Part shown: positions 57,012-64,000 of the stretch, piece by piece
Layout: each line of letters opens with the position of its first letter
How positions within the stretch are numbered: position 1 is the first letter of the stretch
Assembly: GCA_904374465.1 (NCBI GenBank)
Contig: CAJFFY010000002.1
Location: forward strand, 1-64,000
Length of the DNA stretch: 64,000 bases
From: an uncultured Subdoligranulum sp.
Lineage (GTDB): Bacteria; Bacillota; Clostridia; Oscillospirales; Ruminococcaceae
Reading direction: 5' to 3'
Notes under the pieces: model-generated
Told to the model about the DNA's origin: nothing
Database searches by the model: none
What the model saw: the letters and a program-made list of their open reading frames with translations, nothing else
Program-made: the position numbers and the translations under genes

Positions 57012-57359
57012 ATGGAGTACGATCTGACCCCGAAAACCTTCACCCATGAACCCAAGCAGTTTATTGCCGGTATGGCGGAAATCATCACCGCCGTGAAGCC
57101 TGCCTCGGCTGCGCTGAAAGAGCACGCACCGGTTATTCTGGATTCTTCCGGCAAGCTGGCCCCCGTGACGGACAGCGCCGGGACTGCCCAGGTAACGGGC
57201 CTGTACGGTATTACCGCAGGACCGGCCGCCAAAGCGGATGACGAAGTGGTTGTGTACCTGACCGGCGAATTTTTTGCCGACGGCCTGCAACTGGAAAGCA
57301 GCGTGGAAGTAGCCGACGTGGAAGTGCCCCTGCGCAATCTGGGCATTTTCTTGAAGTAA
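57012..57359 (+). CDS. Head decoration protein (lambda gpD-like)
   Basis: Stabilises the expanded capsid. The 115-residue product (LKEHAPVILDSSGKLAPVTD, then VTGLYGITAGPAAKADDEVV) matches the gpD family in length and in its position between protease and capsid genes. AAAGGAGGACCACT precedes the ATG. Confidence 0.88.
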   Translation: MEYDLTPKTFTHEPKQFIAGMAEIITAVKPASAALKEHAPVILDSSGKLAPVTDSAGTAQVTGLYGITAGPAAKADDEVVVYLTGEFFADGLQLESSVEVADVEVPLRNLGIFLK

Positions 57360-57378
57360 GAAAGGAGGAATACGAACT

Positions 57379-58431
57379 ATGGCAGACAACCTGATCAGCA
57401 TTTATGACCCCCGGACCCTGGCGGGTGTTGTGCGGATGAACCCGCCCACCCACACGTTCCTGAAAGACACCTTCTTCACCAACCTGCGGCTGTCTCCCAC
57501 TGAAAGCGTGGACATCGACCTGGTGAAGGGAAACCGCAAAATGGCGGCGTTTATCCATCCGCTGGTGGGTGGCGAGATCGTGCGCGAGATCGGATATGAA
57601 ACCAAGAGCTATGTGCCCCCGCTGCTGAACCCGGAAACCATCACCACCGCCGACAGCCTGATGAAGCGGATGCCGGGAGAAAGCCTGTACAGCGGCCGTA
57701 CCCCGGCGGACCGTGCTGCCGAAAAGCTGACCCAGGATTACAACAAGCTGAACGACATGATCACCCGCCGCGAGGAATGGATGTGCGCCCAGGTACTGAC
57801 AACCGGCAGCGTGCCCGTGAAAGGCAAGGGCGTCGATGATGTCATCGACTTCGGCCTGACCAACAAGGAAACCCTGCAGAATACCAAAAAGTGGGATGGA
57901 ACGGCAAAAAACATCCTGGGCGATCTGCGCCGCTGGAAAAAGACGGTGCAGCAGAACGGGTTTGCTAATGTGGACGTGGCTATTCTGGGTTCTCTGGCTG
58001 CCGATGCGCTGCAGAGCGATGACAAGATCATGAAGCTGCTGGACAACCGACGCATCGAGATCGGCAACCTGGGATTCCGGGAAATGCCCAACGGTGTGAC
58101 CTGGATTGGCTATCTGGCTGACCCCGGCCTGAACCTGTACATGTACAACGAGGTTTACCTGGACGACTGGACCGAGCCGGAGTCGCCCACCACCAAGCCG
58201 CTGATCCCCGACAACATGTGCCTGCTGCTGCCCCGCAATGCCAACTTCATGCGCGCTTACGGCATGTGCACTTACCTGGATGACAACGGCCTGTGGGTGA
58301 CGGCTGACGCTGACCGCATCCTGCGCAGCTATGTGAAGCACGGGCCTGATCGCCGGATGCTGGAAGCCCAGAGCCACCCCCTGATGATTCCCGACAAGGT
58401 GGACAGCTGGTTCGCGGCAACTGTCCTGTGA
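57379..58431 (+). CDS. Major capsid protein (lambda gpE family)
   Basis: Builds the capsid shell. The 350-residue product carries gpE-family features: DPRTLAGVVRMNPPTHTFLK, VDIDLVKGNRKMAAFIHPLV, and LIPDNMCLLLPRNANFMRAY in the C-terminal half. AGAAAGGAGGAATACGAACT precedes the ATG. Codon use is strongly biased toward C/G-ending codons, as expected for a highly expressed gene. Confidence 0.94.
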   Translation: MADNLISIYDPRTLAGVVRMNPPTHTFLKDTFFTNLRLSPTESVDIDLVKGNRKMAAFIHPLVGGEIVREIGYETKSYVPPLLNPETITTADSLMKRMPGESLYSGRTPADRAAEKLTQDYNKLNDMITRREEWMCAQVLTTGSVPVKGKGVDDVIDFGLTNKETLQNTKKWDGTAKNILGDLRRWKKTVQQNGFANVDVAILGSLAADALQSDDKIMKLLDNRRIEIGNLGFREMPNGVTWIGYLADPGLNLYMYNEVYLDDWTEPESPTTKPLIPDNMCLLLPRNANFMRAYGMCTYLDDNGLWVTADADRILRSYVKHGPDRRMLEAQSHPLMIPDKVDSWFAATVL

Positions 58432-58451
58432 TCGAGCCGGGAGGAAGCACT

Positions 58452-58844
58452 GTGAGTGTCGAGATTGACCAGGAACTCCCCGAAAGCGGTATGAATACAA
58501 AACGCCTTACCTTCAAAGAGGCCGTAGCCGCAGACATCGACGCCGTGTTTTTTAACGAAATGGAACACGCGACGCTGCACTCGGTTGACGGGAAGGAACT
58601 GTGGATTATCACGGATGAAAACATCTTGAAGGACCGGCAAGCGCACTGGGAAGGGGGCGCCAAGCAGAGCTTTGATAGTGGGCTGTATGTTGGTGACTTC
58701 CTGTTCTTTGTGCGCGTGAAGGACTTTGGAGCGCGCCCGAAAATCGGAAGGACACTAATACTGGACGGCCGGAGATATTCCGTTCTGAACGTAGAAGAAG
58801 ATGCGGGAGTATATTCGATTACGCTGCAGAGGATACGACAATGA
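58452..58844 (+). CDS. Head-tail joining protein
   Basis: The 130-residue product (KELWIITDENILKDRQAHWE, then KDFGARPKIGRTLILDGRRY) is placed like the head-completion/adaptor proteins after capsid genes. GTG 58452 with GGGAGGAAGCACT is preferred over GTG 58428, which overlaps the capsid stop but lacks a site. The exact family is not certain. It overlaps the next gene by 4 nt. Confidence 0.65.
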   Translation: MSVEIDQELPESGMNTKRLTFKEAVAADIDAVFFNEMEHATLHSVDGKELWIITDENILKDRQAHWEGGAKQSFDSGLYVGDFLFFVRVKDFGARPKIGRTLILDGRRYSVLNVEEDAGVYSITLQRIRQ

Positions 58845-59551
58845 GCATGGTGTTTTATGATGCCGGCAGCATGACAATCGGTGTAGATTCGTCACAAGTA
58901 GAAGAACGGCTGGGAGAAATTCGCAACAAGGCCCCGGCGGTTATCAAGGTGGCAGCAAACTATACCGCACGCGAAACGAGAAAAGAAATGCTCCGGCGAG
59001 CGCTAAACCGATACGCCGTGAACGCCAAGGGAAAGGAAAAGATCCAGGGACTAAAGCAGAGGGTGAAAGCGACGAACGCAAATCCGGCTGCGGTGCTTTG
59101 GATTGGTGGAAACGCGGGTATGCGATCTGACCTGGCGTATTTCCGTCATCAAGACACAGCCGCACACAGCGGAAGGGATTGGAAAAACGGACCGGAGGTA
59201 TTCCGAGCACAGGTTCTGAAACGCGGCGGAATGAAAAAACTATCCGGCAGCGACGGCGGAAGCAAGGGGTTCTTGGCACATTTTTCCAGCGGGCATATCG
59301 GAATGATACAGAGAGTGATCGGGTCGAGCACGAACCGAATGACGACATACACAGGCGCGGCGCGGTGGAAAAACGCGCAGGGGAAGGTTGAGAAAACCAG
59401 GACCTACTCCGCTCCGTCCGGAACGGCAATGCACCGGACCGTGTGGTACAAGGAAGAAGCGGCCCAATATGCCCAGGATACGTTGCAGAGAAAACTTGAA
59501 GATCAGATCGAAAAGGTGATTGCTCGCGCAGCAGCAAAGTCGGGAAGGTGA
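58841..59551 (+). CDS. Minor tail/tail-completion protein (gpZ/HK97-gp10-like)
   Basis: The 236-residue basic product starts with a short beta region (MTIGVDSSQVEERLGEIRNK), then AANYTARETRKEMLRRALNR. This is the layout of tail-completion proteins that join head and tail. Start overlaps the preceding stop. Confidence 0.75.
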   Translation: MSMVFYDAGSMTIGVDSSQVEERLGEIRNKAPAVIKVAANYTARETRKEMLRRALNRYAVNAKGKEKIQGLKQRVKATNANPAAVLWIGGNAGMRSDLAYFRHQDTAAHSGRDWKNGPEVFRAQVLKRGGMKKLSGSDGGSKGFLAHFSSGHIGMIQRVIGSSTNRMTTYTGAARWKNAQGKVEKTRTYSAPSGTAMHRTVWYKEEAAQYAQDTLQRKLEDQIEKVIARAAAKSGR

Positions 59552-59555
59552 CACG

Positions 59556-60071
59556 ATGGCAAAAGGGTATACGGCGCGCATGATGCAGCTGGCGATGATC
59601 GAGGAACTGGAAGGTCTGTTCAAGGACAAAAAGTTCAACGGCCAGCAGAGCAAAAAAAGCCTGAAAGTGTTCAAACAAAATTTGCCAATCGACGACGGAA
59701 ACGACGAGGACGCCGATACTGACGCAGCAGCGTCGCCGTATATTGTGGTGATTCTGGGAGAAGGAAGCATCAAAGACCCGGACAGCCCACAGATCGTAAG
59801 CGTGATGCTGACAATCTGCTGCTATGACGAAGGAAAAGAGCGCGAAGGGTACGAGGATGTCCAAAACATCATTGAGGACATTCTGCAGCATTTTTGCGTG
59901 TCACCGCAGTTTGGAGCGGCTTTTGAGGTCATGAGAGAAACAGACCACGAAATGCAGTGGGCTATACAGCAGGACGACACATACCCGTACTACTTTGGGG
60001 CGGTGTTGTTGGACGTAACCGTCCCGGCAATGACGGGAGATCAGAACAAAAATTGGGGGGACATGATATGA
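59556..60071 (+). CDS. Tail terminator-like protein (gpU-like)
   Basis: The 171-residue product has SPYIVVILGEGSIKDPDSPQ, then VMLTICCYDEGKEREGYEDV and a terminal beta part. This matches small proteins that cap phage tails. ATG 59556 follows GGGAAGGTGACACG; an earlier in-frame TTG lies inside the previous gene. It is followed by the sheath module. Confidence 0.72.
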   Translation: MAKGYTARMMQLAMIEELEGLFKDKKFNGQQSKKSLKVFKQNLPIDDGNDEDADTDAAASPYIVVILGEGSIKDPDSPQIVSVMLTICCYDEGKEREGYEDVQNIIEDILQHFCVSPQFGAAFEVMRETDHEMQWAIQQDDTYPYYFGAVLLDVTVPAMTGDQNKNWGDMI

Positions 60072-60337
60072 GCGAAAAGACCGTGCCGGCTGCGCAGAAG
60101 GCAGCGGCAAAGAAGGCCAAAGGCCCGCTGGTTTACTGCGGGCCTACGGTGAGAGGGGTGGCAAAACAATTTACCGTGTACACCAACGGAATCCCCTCTG
60201 CACTGGAAAAGTACATGACGGAACGCCCGGAAGCGCGGAGCCTGCTGGTGCCCGTTGAACGGATGCCCCAGACTCGCGAGAATCTGCGCAAGAAGGGAAC
60301 CGCGGAAGCGGTTATTTTTGAAAAGCTGATGAAGTAA
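60068..60337 (+). CDS. Small protein preceding the tail sheath gene
   Basis: The 89-residue basic product starts with an Ala/Lys-rich arm (MSEKTVPAAQKAAAKKAKGP) and continues into a small domain (LVYCGPTVRGVAKQFTVYTN). A short gene just ahead of the sheath is usual in Mu/P2-like tails (DUF2635 position), but I cannot assign a family. Start overlaps the preceding stop. Confidence 0.65.
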   Translation: MSEKTVPAAQKAAAKKAKGPLVYCGPTVRGVAKQFTVYTNGIPSALEKYMTERPEARSLLVPVERMPQTRENLRKKGTAEAVIFEKLMK

Positions 60338-60350
60338 GGAGGAAGCAAAG

Positions 60351-61802
60351 ATGCCTTACAAACATGGAGTATACATCACCGAGAATCCGACGGCTATTTC
60401 CGCCCCTGTTGAAACGAATGCCGGAGTGCAGATCGTGATCGGTACGGCGCCGGTCAATCTGCTGGCGGACCCTGCGGGCGCGGTAAACAAGCCGATTTTG
60501 GTCAATACATACGCGGAAGCTGTGGCGGCAGTTGGGTTTTCCAAAGACTTTGCCAGCTACACGCTGTGCGATGCCATCAGCGCAAGTTTCCAGGTGGTTG
60601 GAGCTGGGCCGCTGGTGCTTATCAACGTGCTTGACCCGGCAAAGCATACGACGGCGCTTGAGGAAACCACTGTGCAGGTCAACAACAAGGCCGCTCTGCT
60701 GGAACAGACTGGAATCCTGCTGAACGAGCTGAAGGTCAAGAAAGAGGAAACGCCGCTGACTGCAGGCCAGGATTATACAGCGACCTTTGACGACGACGGT
60801 TATGTCGTTATTGCCTTGCTGGAAAGCGGTGCCGGGACGGGCGCCACCACGTTGAAGGTGAGCGGAAAGCGTATTGACCCCGACAAGGTCAGCGAGGAAG
60901 ATATTGTCGGCGGCGTGGATGTTTCGTCCGGAGCCGAAACCGGAATGGAGGTTATTCGCCAGGTCTACCCCAAGCTGGGCATTGTTCCCGGACTGCTGCT
61001 GGCACCGCGATACAGCAGCAAGGCGACAGTCGCGGCGGCGCTGCAGGCGAAATGCACTGACATCAACGGGTGTTTTAAGGCTTTCTGCATCGTAGACATC
61101 GACAGCGGAGAAACCGGAGCCAAAAAGTACACCGACGTGAAGAAGAAAAAAGAAGCTGCGGCGGTCAGCAGCGAGTACAGCGCAGCGGTGTGGCCGTTTG
61201 CCAAGGTTGGAGATGTGATCTATGCAGGCAGCTCTATGCTTGCCGCTGCGCTGGCTTACAGCGACGCGCAAAACGACGACACTCCCAATGTCAGCCCCTC
61301 CAACCAGAGCGTTGCCATCAGTGCGGCTTGCCTGGAGGACGGGACGGAGGTGTACCTGGACCAGCAGCAGGCCAACGAGGTCAACGGCATGGGAGTTGTG
61401 ACCTGGCTTAACTTTAACGGCTGGCGCGCCTGGGGCAATAATACATCGGCGTACCCCGGAACCACGGACCCGAAGGACCGGTGGATTGGGTGTCGGCGCT
61501 TTATGAGCTATGCGGCAAACACCTTTGTTACGAGCTATTTCCAGAAGGTGGACGGCGTACTGAACAGCCGCCTTATCGAGAGCATTGTGGACAGCGAAAA
61601 CATGCGTGGGAACGCATTTGTGGCGCGGGGCGTTTGCGGCTCTTACCGTGTGGAATACAACGAAGCCGAGAACCCTGCTTCCCAGCTGCTCGACGGGCAC
61701 CTTGTGCTGCATATGTATATGTCCCCCTTCCCGCCCGCGGAAGTCATTGAGGACATCATCGAGTATGATGCCAGCGCCCTGGAAACTGCGATGGCACAGT
61801 GA
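60351..61802 (+). CDS. Contractile tail sheath protein
   Basis: Forms the outer contractile tube, which marks this as a myovirus-type prophage. The 483-residue product begins YKHGVYITENPTAISAPVET, a typical sheath start, has an insertion domain at about 115-200, and ends with MYMSPFPPAEVIEDIIEYDA. AAGGAGGAAGCAAAG precedes the ATG. Confidence 0.94.
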   Translation: MPYKHGVYITENPTAISAPVETNAGVQIVIGTAPVNLLADPAGAVNKPILVNTYAEAVAAVGFSKDFASYTLCDAISASFQVVGAGPLVLINVLDPAKHTTALEETTVQVNNKAALLEQTGILLNELKVKKEETPLTAGQDYTATFDDDGYVVIALLESGAGTGATTLKVSGKRIDPDKVSEEDIVGGVDVSSGAETGMEVIRQVYPKLGIVPGLLLAPRYSSKATVAAALQAKCTDINGCFKAFCIVDIDSGETGAKKYTDVKKKKEAAAVSSEYSAAVWPFAKVGDVIYAGSSMLAAALAYSDAQNDDTPNVSPSNQSVAISAACLEDGTEVYLDQQQANEVNGMGVVTWLNFNGWRAWGNNTSAYPGTTDPKDRWIGCRRFMSYAANTFVTSYFQKVDGVLNSRLIESIVDSENMRGNAFVARGVCGSYRVEYNEAENPASQLLDGHLVLHMYMSPFPPAEVIEDIIEYDASALETAMAQ

Positions 61803-61815
61803 GGAGGGATGACGA

Positions 61816-62340
61816 GTGATTAGCAACAACTTTGTACCTGAGAAAATCAATGAGTACAACGTCTACACCAACGGAACCAAGATGATCGGCCTGACCGAGG
61901 AGGTGGCTCTCCCCGAGATCAAGATGAAGAGCAGCACTGTGGAGGGGCCTGGAATCAAGGGCGAAATCGACAGCCCTACGATTGGACAGTTCGAGAGCAT
62001 GGAAGCCACGCTGAAATTTCGCACGCTGTATTCCAGCGCTACCGATTTGCTGGACCCCACGGCCACACAGAACCTGACCCTGCGCGCGGCACAGCAAGTG
62101 CTTGACCGCACGAGCGGTTACGCCTTTAAGAGCCTGCGGGTGGTGCTGGGCGGGCGCACCAAGAGTTTCAACCCCGGAAAAGTTCAGCGCGGCGAGTCGA
62201 TGGACGCCGAACTGACCGTCGAGGTTACCTACTACATGGTCGAGGTAGACGGGCAGCAGGTGCTCTTGATCGACAAGCTGAACGATGTCTACATTGTGAA
62301 CGGAAAAGACCTGCTGGCAACCATCAACTCTATGATCTGA
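61816..62340 (+). CDS. Tail tube (core) protein
   Basis: Forms the inner tube under the sheath. The 174-residue product contains FVPEKINEYNVYTNGTKMIG and VLGGRTKSFNPGKVQRGESM, as in P2 FII/Mu-type tube proteins. The start is GTG 61816 after GAGGAGGGATGACGA. Followed by the tail-chaperone gene. Confidence 0.92.
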   Translation: MISNNFVPEKINEYNVYTNGTKMIGLTEEVALPEIKMKSSTVEGPGIKGEIDSPTIGQFESMEATLKFRTLYSSATDLLDPTATQNLTLRAAQQVLDRTSGYAFKSLRVVLGGRTKSFNPGKVQRGESMDAELTVEVTYYMVEVDGQQVLLIDKLNDVYIVNGKDLLATINSMI

Positions 62341-62396
62341 ATGCCCGCCCTGGCGACTGAGCCAGGGCGGCTGTTTTGTAAGAAAGGAAAAACACC

Positions 62397-62978
62397 ATGG
62401 AAAAAATCAAACTGTGCAAGCCGTTCTCCTTTGAGGGCAAGGAATACACCGAAGTTGAGCTGAAGCATCTGGACGAAATGACGGTGAAAGATGTGATCGA
62501 GGTCCAGAAGGAAACCGCAGCAAACGCTTCGGCGACGTTGGCAACCGTGTCCAGCACAGCCTTCATCATTGGGCTGCTGGCTCGCGCCGCCGAAATGCCG
62601 GTGGAATTCTTCAAGCTGATGCCCATGCAGAGCATGAAAGAAGCGCGAATGGAAATCATGAAGCGCTTCGGAAGCAACGAGAAAAAACCGCATGACGGGA
62701 AACTGGAACTGGAAAAGCCTTATACCTACAAGGGCAAGAGCTACACCGTGGTGGAGTTTCCGGGCGCGTCGAAGCTGTGCGGAATGGACATGATGGAGGC
62801 CGAAGATACCATCGCAGAGGAAGGGTTTGTGGCGCCGTACCCGCAAGGAAACTACCTGTATTGCTGCGTTCTGATGGCACGCGCAAGCGGGCTTCCGGAA
62901 GAGTTCTTCACCGGCCTGCCGATGAACGAAGCCACAAAGATCAAGAACGCGGTCGAGAGCAAAGATTTTTTCGAGTAA
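62397..62978 (+). CDS. Tail assembly chaperone, short form
   Basis: Chaperones the tape-measure protein. The 193-residue product is an internal duplication: residues 1-95 and about 100-193 both read Lys-x-x-Lys-Pro-(F/Y)-x-(F/Y)-(E/K)-G-K, an acidic middle, then an (L/M)ARA(A/S) segment with EFF. AAAGGAAAAACACC precedes the ATG. A frameshift signal near its stop gives a longer product. Confidence 0.85.
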   Translation: MEKIKLCKPFSFEGKEYTEVELKHLDEMTVKDVIEVQKETAANASATLATVSSTAFIIGLLARAAEMPVEFFKLMPMQSMKEARMEIMKRFGSNEKKPHDGKLELEKPYTYKGKSYTVVEFPGASKLCGMDMMEAEDTIAEEGFVAPYPQGNYLYCCVLMARASGLPEEFFTGLPMNEATKIKNAVESKDFFE

Positions 62979-63139
62979 GGGGCGGGGGAAAAGCACTTCG
63001 GAAGTGTGCGCTGCAGCTTTCACAAGCAACGCATAGTGGATTTCTTGAATACATGAAGCTGCCCGCCCGCCAGCTCGTCGAAATCAATAACGAGGTAGCG
63101 GACGAATGGCAAAGACAACGGAACTTGAACTTGCGATAA
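62397..63139 (+). CDS. Tail assembly chaperone, frameshifted long form
   Basis: At T-TTT-TTC (62966-62972), two codons before the short form's stop, a -1 slip leads into an open frame reading RVRGGGKALRKCALQLSQAT and ending WQRQRNLNLR at 63139. This extends the chaperone to about 247 residues. Such gpE/gpE' or G/GT frameshifts are conserved between the tube and tape-measure genes of most tailed phages. Confidence 0.8.
62966..62972 (+). promoter_or_regulatory. -1 programmed frameshift heptamer
   Basis: TTTTTTC lies in the X-XXY-YYZ register of the zero frame (GAT TTT TTC GAG TAA). It allows tandem slippage of both tRNAs just before the stop. A hairpin-capable stretch (GCACTTCGGAAGTGTGC) begins 23 nt downstream. 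Confidence 0.8.
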
Positions 63140-64000
63140 AGATTGCGGGAAGCGTTGACCCGAGCCTTTATAAGAGCATCGGAACGGCGCAATCGCAAGT
63201 AAGCTCTATCGCAAAGGGGATGCAGACTGCGGCAAAGGTTGCTGCGACAGCAACAGTGGCCGCGGTAGGAATTATCGGCGCCGCATTCTGGGACGCAACC
63301 CAGGAAGCAATCCAGTTTGAATCCGACATGGCCGGAGTCGTAAAGGTAACGGAAGGGCTGCGGGACGAAAACGGGCAGCTGACCGATACCTACTACGAAA
63401 TCTCCGATGCCATACAGGACCTATCAACACAGGTGCCGGTATCGACAGAACAGCTCACGTCCATGGCTGCCATAGGAGCGCAGAGCGGCGTGCCGGTAGA
63501 CGAACTGGTGCAATACTCGGAAGATGCTTCCAAGATGGCAATAGCCTTTGAAATTGACCCGACACAAGCCGGGGAAATGATGGCAAAGTGGCGCACCGCA
63601 TTCCGAATGGACCAGGACGAAGTGGTCCTGCTGGCCGACGAAATTAACTATTTGGCAAACCGAACATCGTCAAGTGAGGAACAGATAGCCGATGTGGTTA
63701 CCCGTATCGGAAACCTGGGAGAAATTGGCGGTGTAAGCACGGAAACACTCGCAGTCCTGGGGTCTATGCTTACTTCTGTGGGCATGGAAAGCGAAAACGC
63801 GGCCACCGCGGTTAAGCGGATGATCCTGGAAATGACATCCGGTGAATCCGTGACACAGCGACAGGCAGATGTGCTTGATAAGCTGCACATATCGGCAACC
63901 GACCTTGCGCAGGGAATGCAGGATGACTCCGTGCAAACAATGCAAAATTTCCTGCAAGCAATTCTTGCCCTGCCGAAGGCAGAACAACTTTCGGCCTTGA
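63106..64000 (+). CDS. Tail tape-measure protein, N-terminal part (partial)
   Basis: Sets tail length and is threaded inside the tail tube. The 298 codons in the window begin MAKTTELELAIKIAGSVDPS and include a hydrophobic segment (VAATATVAAVGIIGAAFWDA, about residues 43-62) and the tape-measure conserved stretch from about residue 75 (SDMAGVVKVTEGLRDENGQL and IAGNLGEIGGVS-like motifs up to SVGMESENAATAVKRM). The start overlaps the frameshifted chaperone by 34 nt. The gene runs off the right edge. Confidence 0.9.
   Translation, partial: MAKTTELELAIKIAGSVDPSLYKSIGTAQSQVSSIAKGMQTAAKVAATATVAAVGIIGAAFWDATQEAIQFESDMAGVVKVTEGLRDENGQLTDTYYEISDAIQDLSTQVPVSTEQLTSMAAIGAQSGVPVDELVQYSEDASKMAIAFEIDPTQAGEMMAKWRTAFRMDQDEVVLLADEINYLANRTSSSEEQIADVVTRIGNLGEIGGVSTETLAVLGSMLTSVGMESENAATAVKRMILEMTSGESVTQRQADVLDKLHISATDLAQGMQDDSVQTMQNFLQAILALPKAEQLSAL

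Overview
The first 29 kb are chromosomal and GC-rich. They come from a Gram-positive gut anaerobe, most likely an Oscillospiraceae (Ruminococcaceae) member of the Faecalibacterium/Gemmiger/Subdoligranulum type. This is inferred from the ribosomal-protein/rpoA order, IreB, the thiI/cysteine desulfurase pair, the long clostridial Prs form and the ECF thiamine transporter; no 16S gene is present. From about 29.0 kb to the end the window is a prophage whose right end lies outside the window.

Chromosome, left to right: the end of the alpha operon (rpsM tail, rpsK, rpsD, rpoA, rplQ); prs; murD with a GNAT acetyltransferase and a PLP lyase-like enzyme; ireB (minus); an amino-sugar operon nagB-nagA and a glucose/GlcNAc-type PTS permease (minus); a TPP riboswitch with an attenuator controlling thiT (minus); a surface GH25 muramidase; an acyltransferase; the proline operon proC-proB-proA (minus); an Fe-S aldo/keto reductase; cysteine desulfurase-thiI-cinA, followed by a large membrane protein that combines a degenerate CinA/PncC-like domain, a degenerate class-B-sortase-like domain and a SpoIID domain; and an asparaginase.

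Prophage: the left attachment site is the 3' half of a minus-strand tRNA-Ser(GCU), followed by the tRNA's own terminator. Next come a tyrosine integrase, a small secreted protein and an XRE repressor, all minus strand, then a divergent promoter/operator region. The plus-strand early region holds many small genes, phage tRNA-Thr and tRNA-Gly, a roughly 370-nt hairpin-rich untranslated stretch, a 540-bp purine-rich quasi-repeat stretch, an HD hydrolase, a frameshifted PP-loop (PAPS-reductase-like) protein, a radical SAM protein, an OGG1-like glycosylase, an HUH Rep-like protein, a DUF1064-type nuclease and a sigma-region-4-like late regulator. A minus-strand cassette (45.1-49.8 kb) of plasmid-like genes is inserted between the early and late regions. 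Its gaps carry repeated elements just upstream of ribosome-binding sites, and its control region has four palindromes next to a ribbon-helix-helix gene. A terminator and a striking tandem-repeat/alternating purine-pyrimidine region then lead into the late operon: terminase, a lambda-like head (portal, ClpP-like protease with nested scaffold, decoration, capsid), connectors, and a contractile tail (sheath, tube, frameshifted tail chaperone, tape measure).

Most noteworthy: the repeat-punctuated minus cassette with its four-palindrome control region; the structured non-coding stretch beside the phage tRNAs; the purine-rich quasi-repeat stretch; and the triple-domain pseudo-enzyme/SpoIID protein.
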